Positions 37,301 through 51,298 of a stretch of DNA of 64,000 nt are shown piece after piece. The DNA is taken from contig QJNS01000048.1 in assembly GCA_004154925.1 (NCBI GenBank), forward strand, positions 310,001-374,000, read 5' to 3'. The notes beneath the pieces were generated by a model. The model was not told the origin of the DNA. It was given only the letters and a program-made list of their open reading frames with translations, and did no database searches. Each line of letters opens with the position of its first letter. Position 1 is the stretch's first letter. The stretch comes from Monosporascus cannonballus. Taxonomy: Eukaryota; Ascomycota; Sordariomycetes; Xylariales. Position numbers and translations under genes: made by a program.

Positions 37301-37757
37301 TATTACGATTTAACAAATTACGGCCTTTAAGAATAGTCGTAATAGAAAAAGCCAAAAGAATTATGTAAATTAAGTTACGTAATCAATTACTAATTTATTA
37401 ATAATAAGTTAATAAGCCGGATTTTTAACTTATTAATAGTAAGCCAGTAAGCCGGATTACTAATTTACTGGTAATAAGCTAGTAAGCCGGATTATTAACT
37501 TACTGGTAGTAAGCCAGTAAGCCGGATTACAAACTTACGGGTAGTAATCCAGCTAACGGAATAAAGATATATACGTTTAGTAAATCCATAATTTAAATAA
37601 TTTTAGCTTACAATATAATATCGTTATCCAAGGTATTTTTGGCATTATAAAACGTAATACGTTACTGTATTTATTGCTTAGATTCCCACGATACTTCTGC
37701 TAACATAAACCCGTCGACTTAAGGTTTAATAATTGGTTAAACCCCGCAGCCGTCATA
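37301..37757 (+). repeat. 3' LTR of B
   Basis: 457 bp. It has four 35-bp units (ends at 37419, 37454, 37489 and 37524) plus a degenerate fifth unit to 37559, then the R-U5 block ending gcagccgtcata. The unit number equals that of the 5' LTR. Confidence 0.93.
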
Positions 37758-37888
37758 TTTAATAAATATTAATTAAAAATGGAAATGCGTAATAATTTTT
37801 AGCAGTACCTTTTTACTATGCGTTAAATTAATTTCTTTTCTCTTTAATAATTATATTATTGGAAATAATAAAAGGGGTTTTTCTGCGA

Positions 37889-38269
37889 TGTGACGGCTAG
37901 GCGGTTTAACCAAATATTAAACCTTAAGTCGACGGGTTTATGTTAGCAGAAGTATCGTGGGAATTTGAGCAATAGATACAGTAATCGTATTACCTCTTTT
38001 AATACCTTATTACTGCAAGCGATTAATATTGATAAATATTGCAAACTAAAGTTATCCAAATTATGAAATTAATAAACGTATATATCCTTTTCCTTTTTTG
38101 CTTAATTACTTATAATTATCCGCCTAATAATAGTCATATTTACTTATAATCCACTTTAATTATTTCTAATTATTAGCTTGGCAGTAATTACTGTTACGTA
38201 ACTTTATAAGGTAACCCGTATAATTCCTGTTTAACCGTTTTTTAAGGCCGGAGCTTATTAAGTCGGAAT
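37889..38269 (-). repeat. 3' LTR of C
   Basis: 381 bp, starting tgtgacggctaggcgg and ending taagtcggaata. The next bases, cgatcttccccttcc, are the complement of the polypurine tract. Confidence 0.93.
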
Positions 38270-38359
38270 ACGATCTTCCCCTTCCAAAATCTTATCCTCA
38301 AAATTTCTTTTCTTCTTTTTTTTCGTTTAGTAAATATCCCTTTTTTTTTGCTTTTAATT

Positions 38360-38978
38360 ATATCGTTTCGTATTTCTAAAATACATCGCGTTCCTCGTTC
38401 TTTTACCGTTTATCGTACTGACCTTATAAAAGTCTTTAACCAATTTAATTAAGAAATTATACCTTACTTTTATTATTTCTCGAAAAACATCAGGTATAAA
38501 AGAATAGAAAACGTTTTAAGGTATAAAAAATATATTAATTGGGGTCGATCCTATAATGATACCGGTATACCCATTTTTTTCCTTACAAAATATTCGTTGT
38601 AAATATTAACGTTTAAAACGTAAAAAAGCGTTTGTCGAAAAGCGATTATCCAACCTTTAACGGCTTTATTTCGAAATTTAACGTAAATATTAAGAAAAAA
38701 TAAAAAAAGCTTTTTCTCGTTTTATTCGTTTACGTAAGCAAAACGCATTAATTTGTTCGAAAGGTATTACTATAGTATAACATAAGCTCCAATTATTGAA
38801 CGAACTAAAAAAACAGAAACGTTAGGAACAAAAATAATTAAAAGCTACCGTTACAGATATTATATTAGCATATATTGCGGCCGATTAGCCCGACATCCCG
38901 GTTACCGACTGGTCGGCAGTTAATTAGGACGTACCCATTATTAATAATAAAAATTCTTTAATAGGCGTTAGGCGTTAA
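38360..38978 (+). pseudogene. Antisense ORF of C (619 nt, one frameshift)
   Basis: Opposite to pol, between the 3' LTR and the chromodomain. It starts at ATA (from ATG), reading S-F-R-I-S-K-I-H-R, then F-T-V-Y-R-T-D-L, and Y-N-D-T-G-I-P at about 38550. The frame then shifts by one base at a T run near 38572-38580. It continues L-K-R-K-K-A-F-V-E-K-R-L, a helical charged middle (L-N-E-L-K-K-Q-K-R-stop-E-Q-K) and the end T-D-W-S-A-V-N … L-I-G-V-R-R. It matches the D frame (618 nt) throughout. The stops I read are TAA or TAG. The product is unknown and possibly coiled coil. Its end overlaps the chromodomain on the other strand. Confidence 0.72.
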
Positions 38979-39626
38979 TGAGATGTTTGGCAGGTTTTCA
39001 GGTATTTTCGGAATCTAAATGCCTTTTTTATTTGATTAGGTACTGGGTAAATCTATCTTATTTTCGTATATTAAGGATTTTTTCCATTTCGTATATCTGT
39101 TTATTTTCCACTTCCATATTGTTTTATGCCGTATGTACTTTAATTATATCCGTTATTAACTCGAATAAAAAAACGTAAAGATTTGGATAAAATTTAATTT
39201 TTAGTAAAAGTTCTAATTAGTACTGATTTTCTAACATTTTCTTGGCGATTTTGTATGGACTAATATATTTAAAATCAAATATTTTACTAAGTTTTTTTGT
39301 TTAAATATTTTTTGTAGCAAAAAAAACCATTTTCCCCTTTTCGAAAATTTATCCCTTTAACCTTTTTTGGTTGTAATATTTACTTATTTGATTTCGTACG
39401 AATTCCAGTTTTATTTTTATTTTCTAATGTAGTTATCGTAACTGTTTTAATATAAGAATTACTTTAATATTAATTAAACCGTTATCGTATACTTTTTTAT
39501 AAACTTTTAAAATAAAACCAAAATTTGTATTCGCAAATATTATCGTAATGTTTTCGTAGTAATTAATATTATAAGTTAATTGTACAATTAGTAATTTTGT
39601 AATTTAATTATTTTAGTTGTAATTAA

Positions 39627-40013
39627 TGTTACGACCTGACAAGCTACGGCCTCCAGGAACGGTCGCAGCAGAAAAGGCCAAAAAGACTATGTGGATCAGG
39701 TCACGTGATGGATCACCAACTCACTGGTGGTAAGCCAATAAGCCGGATTACCAACTCACTGGTGGTAAGCCAGTAAGCCGGATCACTAACTGACGGGTAA
39801 TAATTTAATTAACGGAATAAGGATATACACGTTTATTAATTTTATAATTTAAATAACTTTAGTTTATAATATAATATTATTATTTAAAGTATTTTTAGTT
39901 TTATAGAACGTAATACGTTATTATATTTATTACTTAAATTTTTACGATATTGCGATTAATATAAGTTTATTAACTTAAAGTTTAATTATTAGTTAAATTT
40001 TATAGCCGTTATA
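39627..40013 (+). repeat. 5' LTR of B-prime
   Basis: 387 bp, starting tgttacgacctgacaagc. It has only two full 35-bp units (39711-39745 and 39746-39780) plus a degenerate one (39781-39815). The next bases, ta then ttataaatt, are the mutated primer-binding site. Confidence 0.93.
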
Positions 40014-43000
40014 TATTATAAATTTTTATTTAATAATATTATTAAAATATTGACCAATATTTAGGAAATCTTTATTTAATAATTTTAGGCTTAAATTTGG
40101 AAATTGGAAAAAAAATCCGATAATTTAGGGTTACGTTATTTGCTTAAATCGCTTTTGCCCGTATAAAGCTTGAAAACCCGGAACCTTAAAATAAAAAAAG
40201 TAATCTTTAAATATTTTTAATTTAAATATGAATTTATTTTCGTTTTATAAATTTTCATAATTTAACGAATATAGTCCTAATAATAAAAATATGGTTAATG
40301 AAAAATGTTATCGATTAATTTGAACTTATTATGAAAAATCTTTAAAAATAAGAAAATCGGATAAAATATTTTTAGTACTAAAATCTTTTTATTTTATATG
40401 ATTTTCGAAAATAGAATATACGATAATTTCGGCAATTTAAATAAAAACCGATTTACAGCCTAATAATTCTTATAATTCCAATAAAAAAGATTTACGTTTA
40501 AATACGCCGTAATCTTCAAAAATTTTGTAATTAAAGAAAAATAAAATAATAATAAAACCGATATTTCTATTAATATATTTTATAAAAAATTAAAAGATAA
40601 TATAAAGGATGAAGTTATTCGAATTAAACGATTAATTATTTTAAACCTGTATATTATAAAAAATAATTAATAATTAATAATGAATAATTTAAAAATTAAT
40701 AAAAAAAATATATTTCATATTCGAAATATAGATTTAACCAAGGGAAAAAACGAAGCGTACTTTTTATTTTTTACGGAACGGCGTTCAAATTAATGGAATT
40801 CGGCGTTATCTAGAAATAAAATTAAAGTTAAATTAAATATTTTAATTATAGCAAAATAAGATATAAAGTTTATAAATATAAAAAACTTAAGAAATCATAA
40901 TAAATTAATTAAATCTTTATACCGAAAAAATGATTTACAAATAATTAAAAAAATAATAATAAAATTATTAATATAATTTATACCAAATATACCTTAGGTT
41001 TTAAATAAAAGGTTTAACCGGAACCATTACGACAAAAAATGTAACTAAAAATATAAAAAGTTAAAAAAGTAAGTTAACAAATACTACGAATACAATAAAA
41101 AATATTATAAGGATAATTACGTAAATATTAGAATTAAATAAAAAGATTTTATCCCGGAATCCTTAATTCATACGGCAAAATATACGTTATATATTGTCGA
41201 TAACGGGAATATCTTAATTACGAAAAATAAAAATAATATATTTACGAACGAATTATTCGTATATATTATAAAGAATTTAATTTTTTAAATCGTACCAAAA
41301 ATGATAAAAATAATAAATAATAATATTAATATTTTCGAATTATAATTTTAGGAAATATTTAATAATTAGCCGAAATAAAATGTTAACTTGAAAAAAAATA
41401 ATACTTATAAGAGACCTTTTTTTATTACTATAAATAATATAATTATTAAACGGAAAAGGAATTAATTTAACGTACGGTAAAAAAATATTCTCGAAAAATT
41501 ATGCCGGATTTTAAATTATAACTGGTGTTTATTATAAATTTTTTAAAAAAAACTTATTAAAAAATAAATTAATTTATAAGGAATTTTTAAAACAATAATT
41601 AAAATAATATATAATAAAATATAATTACAAATATAAAAAAATAATTTATTTAATAAGAAAAAGAATTATAAAGAAATTAGGAATAATTGATATAATTAAA
41701 AGGAATAATATGCCGGCAATAACGATAAATACATTAACTTAACGCATTATATATAAAAATATAAATAAGGTTTAATAAATTTAAATAGGAATTAAAAAAG
41801 AATTACTTATAAAAAAGCCGTATAATAACGAAACTTAAAGAAATTAAAAGGAACTTTTAAAAAAGGCTTCAAACGTAATAATAAAAAACGTTAATAATTT
41901 TATTATTTTGAAAATATAAATTAAAACGTATGAATATATCGTAATAATGGATTATAGAAATGTGGGTAAAAATTATATTATACCAAATATAATTAATAAA
42001 TTTAAATTATTATAAAAATATAAATTAAAACCTTATATAACGATAAATGCCGAAAATTAAGAATTCGTTTACGATAACGGAAAAACTATACGTAAAATTA
42101 ATTTTTTCAAAATTTTTATTAAAGGATAATATTAAATAATTAATTTCGATATTGTTTTATTCGGAAATTAAAATATAATTTTCAAATTACTATGGATACG
42201 TTAATATAAAATTTTAATTAACGGCAAAATTGATTTAATAAAATTTGTTTTATTTTTTATTAATAAATATAAAAAAAAAATTAAGATTTTAATATTCCAT
42301 TAATAATAATAATAAATATAAATATAACGATACAATAAATATCTTGTTATTTAAAGCAATAAAATATAAAATGAAATAAGGATTAAAAAATATAACGTAT
42401 TATTATTATTATGAAAATAAACTTAAAATAATTAAATACTTATTTAAAATAAAAATAATAGTTCCAAAAGTTAAAGGGTTAATTAATATATTATTATAAT
42501 ATTATAAATACGAATAGTTTTTTAAAAAAAACTTAATACGAAATTATTAAAATATAACAAATAAAATTATAAAATAATTTTTAAAAAAGGGTTGTTAATA
42601 AAAATTTACTTTATTTATAATTTTTATAAAAATACGTTACGTATTTTTAAAAAATACTTCAAAAATTCGATATAAAAAATAAGTTTAATGTTCGAAATTA
42701 TTAATAAAATATTTTATGTTTGTCGTATTTTAAAAATATAAGAAATTACGATTTATGGTTAATTATTAATAATTAAACGACGTTATTATTAACGATTAAA
42801 TATTATTATTTTTAATCACGGAAATAAAAAACCTATTTTAAGGAATTAAATAATTTATAATATTTAATTTAAAAAATAATATAATTTTATTAAAATTAAA
42901 TAAAATTCCAATAAAAAATAATATTTAAAACAAAATACGAATTATTTAAATATTTGGTTATATTAATAGGATTTAGAAACCTATCAATAATTCTTTAGTA

Positions 43001-45883
43001 AATAGTTATTTACGTATTATAAAAATATCTCGATATTTTTGTTATTTGCTACCTGAATAATATTTTTATTTTTTAAAAAATAAAAAGAATATATTTAAAA
43101 TATGTTTGTAAAGTTTTTTAAGTTTTATAAAACGTAAAGTTATTTATTAACGCAAAAGAAACTAATTTTATATCTAAAAAGTGAAATATTAAAAATATAT
43201 TATTATTTTAAAATATATTAAAATAAATTTTAAAAATATTATTATAATTATAAAATAATTAATATTAATAATAATTAATAAAATATAGGTATTTGTGGAT
43301 TTGTTAATTATTATAAGAAGCTTATTCGAAATTTTAATAAAAATATAATATTTTTCATAAATTTTACGAAAAGAAAATTAAATAAATATTATATATGGAA
43401 AAGGAATTTTAAAATATTAAGAATAAAATTATTAATAAATTAATATTAATTATATTTAATTTAAATTGCCTTATTATATTAAAAACCGATATTTTAAATT
43501 ACGTATTAAATATAATAATCAGATAATAAAATAATTAAGATAAATTATACCATATTATATTTTTTTCGTATAAATTAAAAAGAACCGAATTTAATTACGG
43601 CATTTAAAATCAGGAATTTATAGTTATTATTATCGCATTTCGAAATATTAAGTATTTTTTAAAAGGAAGTTTATATTAAATTAAGGTTTATACGGATCAT
43701 TAAAATTTTTTCCGATTTATTACGATTAAGGAATTTATAAAATAATAATTAAAATACGCGAAAAAATTAACCAATTTTACTTTCGTTATTATTTATAAGA
43801 AAGATTTAAAAAATAACAAAATAAATTATTTCAAATAAATAATTAAATTTTTAAAAAAATTAATCAAATTTAATAAATATAACTTTCGATATTATTATAA
43901 AAAGATATTTATGTTTACGATACATTACGATAATGCAAATATTAACTTTAGATATGTATTAAAGGATTTAATAATATCCTAATAATTTCTTAAAAAATTA
44001 AAGAATAAATAAATTATAAATTTTAAAAAATTATAAAGATTTTATACGAAAAATATACGAATATTAGTTATATAAATATTTAAAGATTTATAGAATTTTA
44101 AAACAATTTTAATATATATATTTTTTTAAAAAATATAAATAATAATATTTAAAGTTATATAATAATAAGATATTTGGGTTAAAATAAAGATTTAATGATA
44201 TAAACCATACGAAAAAATTATAATTATTACCGGTTATAAAATAATTATAATATTTAATTATATTTGATTTTATTGTTAAGTTTTTTATATTAAAAAGTTT
44301 AATTATAAAAATATATTATAATAATATTTTCGTAATTATTAATTGATTTACGAAATCTTTTTATTTTGTATTATATTATAAAAATGTGAATGCCGAATAA
44401 TTAATATATTTTTTTAAATTTATATCTAATATATATAAATCCTTAATATAAATTATATCAAATAAAAAATTAATATTTATATTAAAATTTTAATATGGTT
44501 TTATAATATAAATTAATTGAAATTAAAAGTTATTTAACACATTTAAATTATAAATAAATAAAATAAATAAATTAAGTTTTAAAATTTTATTTATAATATT
44601 ATATTAATTATAAATAAAATAATTAAATTAAGAAATTATTATTTATATAATTAACTTATAATATTAATTATTACGAAAATATTAAAATAATATTTGCGAA
44701 CGTAAATTTTAATTTTATTTCAAAATTTTATATGAAAATACGTAATAACGGCCTAATTTATATGAAAATAATTTTTACGTTAAAAGAATTTCGATAATTA
44801 TATTAAAAAAATAAAAATAAAAATAAAATTTATACGAAATTAAATAAATAAATATTATAATTAAAAAAATTAAAAAGATTAATTTTTAAAAAAAGGGAAA
44901 TAATATCTTTTTATTATACAAAATATTTAAATAAAATAACTTAATAAAAACATCCATTTTAAATATATCGGTTTATATAAAATTATTAAAAAAATTCAGA
45001 AAATAATTATTAATTAAAACGTTTATTAAAAGTTAAATTTTATTCAATCTTTTATGTTTTTATTTAAATTAATAACAAATATAATTAAAATATATATAAT
45101 ATAAGATAATATAGAAATAAAAAACAAATAAATATATAAAATAAAACAGATTTTCGATCTGTAAAATTAAAATAAATTTATTTAATATTTAATAAAATGG
45201 GAAAACTACCTAAATTCCGAAAATATCTAAAAATCTGTCAAAACCTTATTAATATTTAACGTTTATTAAAAATATTTTATTAATAAAGGCAAAATTATTT
45301 AAAATAATAATATCTTAATTTATAAAATTTTAAAAAATAACCTTTAATTTATCGTATTTTAATTAATAATATTTATTTTTAAGGTTTAAACCTTAATTAT
45401 AGATTTTGATTTTAATTACATAAAGTTATTAAAATTATTTAAAAATTAACATATATAATTCATAAATTTCGTACTTTAAAATTGATAATATTAACGTTAA
45501 CGATATAGGTGAAAAAAACGCGTAAAGGTTTTAAATAAAAATCTTTCGGCCGTTAACTTTTTTTAATTCTTTCGATTTTATAATATAACGATTAATTATA
45601 AAAATAAAGATTTTTATTTCGTTATATAAATAACCTTAACGGATATATTTTTTATAATAAAAAACATTATTTATTATTAGTAATTAAACTACCAAATAAA
45701 ATAAAAAAAATAAGGTATTAGGTTGAAATGTTCGAATTTAATTAAATTAATTAAAGTAAATTATTATTTTCGGATTTGCGAAAACGACGTTTGGATATAC
45801 AGGAAAATATGTTAAAGGTATACAAAAAGATTTACTAGAAGAAAAAAAATCTTAAGGGTAAAATTTTAAAAAAAGGGAAATCG

Positions 45884-46305
45884 TATTACGCCTTAATAAG
45901 TTACGGCCTTTAGGAACGGTCGTAGTAAAAAAGGCCAAGAAAATTATGTGGATTAAGTTACGTAATATATTATTAACTTATTGGTGATAAGCTAGTAAGC
46001 CGGATTACCAACTTACTAGTAGTAAGCTAATAAGCCGGATTACCAACTTACTGGTGGTAAGCCAGTAAGCCGGATTACCAATTTACGGGTGGTGATCCAG
46101 CTTACGGAATAAGGATATATACGCTTATTAATTCCATAATTTAGATAGCTTTAGTTTGCAATATAACATCGTTACTTAAACCACTTTTGGCATTACGAGA
46201 CGTGATACGTTATTGTATTTATTGCTTAGATTCCTACGATACTTCTGCTAACATAAACCTGTCGACTTAAGGTTTAATAGTTGGTTACACCCCATAGCCG
46301 TTATA
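45884..46305 (+). repeat. 3' LTR of B-prime
   Basis: 422 bp, with three full 35-bp units (ending 46002, 46037 and 46072) plus a degenerate one to 46107. It is preceded by the purine tract aaaaaaagggaaatcg and ends atagccgttata. Confidence 0.93.
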
Positions 46306-49300
46306 ATTAATATAATATCGTAAGTAAGTTTTTAAAGTTTGATTTATTCGTTCCGTCTATTTATTTATTTATAATTTAGACGCGCTGGATAATTTATGAT
46401 TTAAGCCGATTTATGCTATAAGGCCTTATCAAAATTTTGATGCAAAGGTTAATCTTGTATTTAATATAATTTCTATTAATAATCCGTATATACTGAAAAT
46501 ATATCTAAAGAAAATATATGCCAGTTGTTCGGCGTTTATGTCCTCGTAATATGGTAAAAAAATAGAAATATTTTGTAAATCGATCGATGATTACGAAAAT
46601 GCTGTCGTAATGTATTCCTATAATTAAACTTTTTGACATAAGAAGTTTAGTAATAAAATCGAATATAACTAAATCTTATAATTGCTTTATAATTAGTGAT
46701 AGCTGTAACTTCCCGTATGGCTTATGCCGGCGAACCTTTGCTTTGACATAAACGTCGTATTGCCGTACGATCTTTTATGCCGTTAATTTTATTTTAAGAA
46801 AAAAATATATGCGTTAAAATTGTTTTAGAATTTTATGGATCCCTAGATGTTCATATAATTAATATTCATATATTTTTCGTATTAAATCCTTTTGGTATTT
46901 CTTTATAACTTATACCTTTTTTATTCTTTAATTTTTTAGGAAATTATTATTATATTGTTAAATTTTTTCATATATATCTAAAGCTACTACCCGAATTATC
47001 GCAATTTATTATAGGCGTAAATGCTTTTTTATGGTTATATCGAAAATTATATGGCTAACTTTAACTAATTTTTTTTCGAAATTTGGTCGCCTGCTTAAAA
47101 CGTTTATTTTATTATTTTTTAATCCTTTTTTATGGATAATAACGAAATCGAAATTCGCTAATTCTTTTACGTAACGAAGTTATCGTCTTATAAATTTCTT
47201 AATCGTAATAAATCAAATAAAATTTTAATAATCCGTATAAACTTTAATTTAATACAAATTTCCCTTTAAGAAATACCTAAATTTTCGAAATGCCATAATA
47301 ATGGCCATAAATTCCTTATCTGGAATACCATAATTAAACTTAATTCGTTTTAACTTATACAAAAAGAATATAATAAGATATAATTTATCTTAATTATCTT
47401 GTTATCCGATTACTACGCCTAATACGTAATCCAAAACATTTATTTCTAATTTAACGAAACGGTTTAAATTCTATATAATCAATATTAGCTTGCTGGTAAT
47501 CGTATCCTTAATATCCTAAAATGCATTTTCCGTATCTAACGTCTATTTAAACTTTTTTTCTTTTTTCGTAAAATTTATCAAAAATATAACAATTCTGCTA
47601 AAATTTCGAATAAATTTTCTGTAACATTTAGCGAATCCAAAAAATATTTATACTTTCTTAATTATTATTAACATTTGTTATTTTATAATTATAATATTTT
47701 TCTTAGGATTTATCCGGATATATCTTGGGGTAATAATATGTCCTAGATATTTTACTTTTTACTTAAAAAAACCTTATAAATATATTTTGCATATACTTTT
47801 TTTATTTTTAAAAAAATAAAAATATTATCCAGGTAACAAATAACTAAAATATCGAGATATTTTCGTAATACGCAATTAATTATTCGCTAAAAAAGTTACT
47901 AGTACGTTCGTAAATCCTATTAATATAATCAAATACATAAATAATCCGTATTTCGTTCTAAAAATTATCTTTTATTCGTATTCTTTTTTAATCTTAATAA
48001 GGTTATATCCATTTGTAAAATTAAATACTATAAATTATTTAATTTCCCAAAATCGGTTTTTTATTTCCGTAATTAAAAATAATAATATTCGATTTTTAAC
48101 AATAATATTATTTAATTATCGATAATTAATTATAAATTATAACTTTTCGTTCTTTTTAAATACGAAAAATATAAGGTATTTTATTAATAATTTCGAAGGT
48201 CGAATTTATTTTTTTATAACCGATTTTCCAGATATTCTTTAAAAATACGTAATTCATCTCCGTTGAGATTATAAATAGGGTAAAACTTTATTAAAAATCC
48301 TTTTTTAAAAATTATCTCATAATTCTATTCGCTATATTCTGGTAATTTCGTATTAAGTTATTTTTTAGAAAACTGCTTATATCTATAATATTATAATAAT
48401 ATATTAATTAGATTTTCTAATTCCTTAAGCTATTATTTATATTATTCGAAATTATTATTTAATTACTTTAATTTCGTTCTAATAATAATAATAATACGTT
48501 GTATTCGTTTTTAATATCCGTTTTTTTAATATTTTATTCCTTTACGTAATAAAAATTTTCTTATATTTTTATACTTATATTCGTCGTTATTTTCGATTAA
48601 ATATTAAAATCTTAATTTCTTTTTTTCGTTTATTAATAGGGAATAAAACGAACTTTACCTGGCCAATTTTACGGTTAATTAAAATTTCGTACTGGCATAT
48701 TTATGGTAATTCTAAGATTATATCGTAATTTCTAAATAAAACGATATCGGAATTAACTATTTGGTATTATCATTTAATAAAAATTTCGAAATAATTAATT
48801 TCGCGTATAATTTTCCTATTATTTTAAATAAATTCCTACGTTTCGGCATTTGTCGTTATATAAGGTTTTGACTTATATTTCCATAATAATTTAAATTTAT
48901 TAATTATATTTAATATAATATAATTTCTGCCCAAAATTCTATAATTTATTATTACGGTATATTAATACGTTCCGATTTATATATCCAAAATAATAAAATC
49001 GTTAACATTTTTTATTATTGCGTTTAAAATGTTTTTAAAGAATTCCTTTTAACTTTTTTAGGTCTCGTTATTTTGCAGCTTTTTTATAAGTAATTTTTTT
49101 TAATATTTATTCGAATTTATTAAACCTTATTTATATTTTTTTCGTTTAATGCGTTAAATTGCTATATGTATTGTTATTGCCTGCATATTATTTCTTTGAG
49201 CCTAATTGATTATTCTTAGTTTTACTATAATTTTTTTCCTTGTTAAATAAATTGTTTTTTTATATACAATTATATCCTATTATGTATTATCCTAATTATT

Positions 49301-50916
49301 ATTCCAAAGCTTTTTTATAAATTAACGTATTTTTTTAATAACCTTTTTTCCTGGGGATCCGCAATAAATACCAATTAACAATAAAAATCCGTAATAATTT
49401 TCTAATAATATTTTTTTTACCGTACGCTAAATTAATTCCTTTTTCGTTTAGTAGTTATACCATCTATAATAATAAAAAGGGTTTTCTTACGGGTATTACG
49501 TCTTTTGGGCCAGCTTTTTGTTTCGGCCAATTACTAAATATTTCCTGAAGTTATAGATTAAAAATGTCGATATTATTATTTATTATTTTTATTATTTCCG
49601 GTACGGTTTGGAAAATCGAATCCCTTATAATATATACAGGTAATTCGTTCGTAAATATGTTACTTTTATTTTTCGTAATCGGGATATTTCCGTCGTTAAT
49701 AATATATGGCGTATATTTTGCCATATCGATTAAAGGTTCCGGAACAAACTTTTTCTATCCAATTCTGGTATTCGCATAATTATCCTTATAATGTTTCTTA
49801 TTATGTTCGTAATGCTTATTAAGCCAGCTTTTTAGCTTTTCGTATTTTTTATCGAATTTCTTATTATAATAATCCTTATTAAACCTTTTGCTATAAATTT
49901 GATATATACTTAGTTTAAATTATGTTAATAATTTTATTATTATTTCCTTAATTATTTCTGTATTATTTCTTCGGTATAAAAATCAAATTATCTTACTGTG
50001 ACCTTTTAGGCTTCTTGCATTTATAAGCCTTATATCCTATTTTGCTATAATTAAAGCATTTAATCTGGCTTTAATTTTATCGGTAGGTAACATCGAATTC
50101 CATGAATCTTAACGCCGTTCTATAAGAAATAAAAAGTGTATTTTATTTTTTCCCCTGGTTAAACCTGTTATATTCCGAATATAAGGCATATTATTTTTTT
50201 TGTTATTTTTTAAACTGTTAATTATTAATCTTAATTATTGTTACAATATACCTATTTAAAGTAATTAATCGTTTAATCCGAATAATTTTATCCTTTATAT
50301 TATCCTTTAACCTTTTATAAAATATATCGATAAAAATATCGGCCTTATCGTTTTTTTATCCCGTCTTAACTGCAAAACATTTGAAAATTACGACGTATTT
50401 GGATATAGATCTTTTCTGTCGGAATTATAAAAGTTATTAGGCCGTAAATCGTTTTTTATCCGGATTGCCGAAATTATCGCATATTTTATGTTCGAAATTA
50501 ATATAAAATGAAAAAAATTTATTAATAAAGTTTTTTTTATCCGGCTTTTTTATTTTTAGGAAATTTCTTATAATAGGCTTAAACCAATCAGCCGCATTTT
50601 CCGTTAAATATATTTTTACTGCTAGGACCATATCCGCTGGATCATTAAGGTCCAGGAAACGAAAATAAATTCGTATTTACGTTACAAAGGTTTAAGGGTT
50701 ATTTTTTCCATCGTAATGTTCCGGTTTTTTAGGCTTTATGCAGGCGAAAAAGGTTTAGGCAGGTGGCATAGCCTTAAATTGTCGAACCTTTTTTTCCAGT
50801 TCCCGAATTCAAGCCTAAAGCTGCTAAGTAGAGGTTTCTTAAGTGCTGGTCCACATTTTAACAGTATTGAATATTATTTAGAATTTGACGGTATTACTAA
50901 ATAAAAGCTTATAACC

Positions 50917-51298
50917 TATAACGATTAAGCGGTTTAACCAATTATTAAACCTTAAGTCGACGGGTTTATGTTAATAAAAGTATCGTAGGAATCTAAGTAA
51001 TAAATACAGTAATCGTATTACATTTTTTAATACCTTATTATTATAAGCGATTAATATTAATAAGTATTATAAGCTAAAGTTATTTAAGTTGTAGAATTAA
51101 TAAGCGTATATATTTTTTTCTTTTTTGGCTTGATTACTTATAATTATACGCCTGGTAATAATTGTAATCGCTTATGATCTTTTTTGATTATTTCTGATCA
51201 CTGGCTTGGCAGTGATCACCGTTACGTAATTTCATAAGGTGGCCCGTGTAATCCCTGTTTGACCGTTTTTTGAGGCCGGAGCTTGTTGGGTCGTAATA
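50917..51298 (-). repeat. 5' LTR of C
   Basis: 382 bp, starting tataacgattaagcgg and ending ttgggtcgtaata. The bases to its left, read on the minus strand as gg then ttataagct, are the mutated primer-binding site. Confidence 0.93.

Larger units (their letters stand above)
31160..37757 (+). mobile_element. Full-length chromovirus 'B', RIP-inactivated
   Basis: 6598 bp with LTRs of 456 bp (31160-31615) and 457 bp (37301-37757) and the perfect duplication tttaa (31155-31159 and 37758-37762). It has a gag knuckle near 32680, RT A-C-Y-F-D-D-I-F-I-F near 34508-34534, integrase N-R-F-T-K near 35768 and a chromodomain near 36535-36670. It is very AT-rich internally and closed in every frame. Insertion is into A2, in the region between gag and RT. 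Its U3 is unlike A and contains 35-bp tandem repeats. Confidence 0.95.
39627..46305 (+). mobile_element. Full-length chromovirus 'B-prime' nested in C
   Basis: 6679 bp of the B family with the perfect duplication attaa (39622-39626 and 46306-46310). The LTRs differ in length, 387 bp (39627-40013) and 422 bp (45884-46305), by exactly one 35-bp repeat unit. RT reads C-Y-L-N-N at 43047-43061, an integrase relic lies near 44335 and a chromodomain near 45118-45265. All frames are destroyed by RIP. It is the innermost member of the nest A2 > C > B-prime. Confidence 0.95.
37889..51298 (-). mobile_element. Chromovirus 'C', split by B-prime
   Basis: Minus-strand element with LTRs of 381 bp (37889-38269, 3') and 382 bp (50917-51298, 5'). 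Its interior lies at 38270-39626 and 46311-50916, about 5.96 kb in total. Flanks are tgcga (37884-37888) and tgcca (51299-51303), one mismatch. RT reads C-Y-L-D-N near 47824-47838 (minus), an integrase relic lies near 46.59 kb, a gag knuckle near 49.77 kb and a chromodomain near 38.98-39.13 kb. It is inserted in the gag-protease region of A2. Confidence 0.9.

Noticed and set aside
38978..39178. 66-codon plus-strand ORF after the antisense ORF of C
   Set aside because: It is the shadow of the chromodomain; the minus strand reads M-E-K-I-L-N-I-R-K … Y-L-I-K … S-E-N-T.
49564..49779. 71-codon plus-strand hydrophobic ORF as a membrane protein
   Set aside because: It is the complement of the gag-protease region of element C, whose relic (N-E-L-P-V-Y-I-I-R-D-S and so on) matches A on the coding strand.
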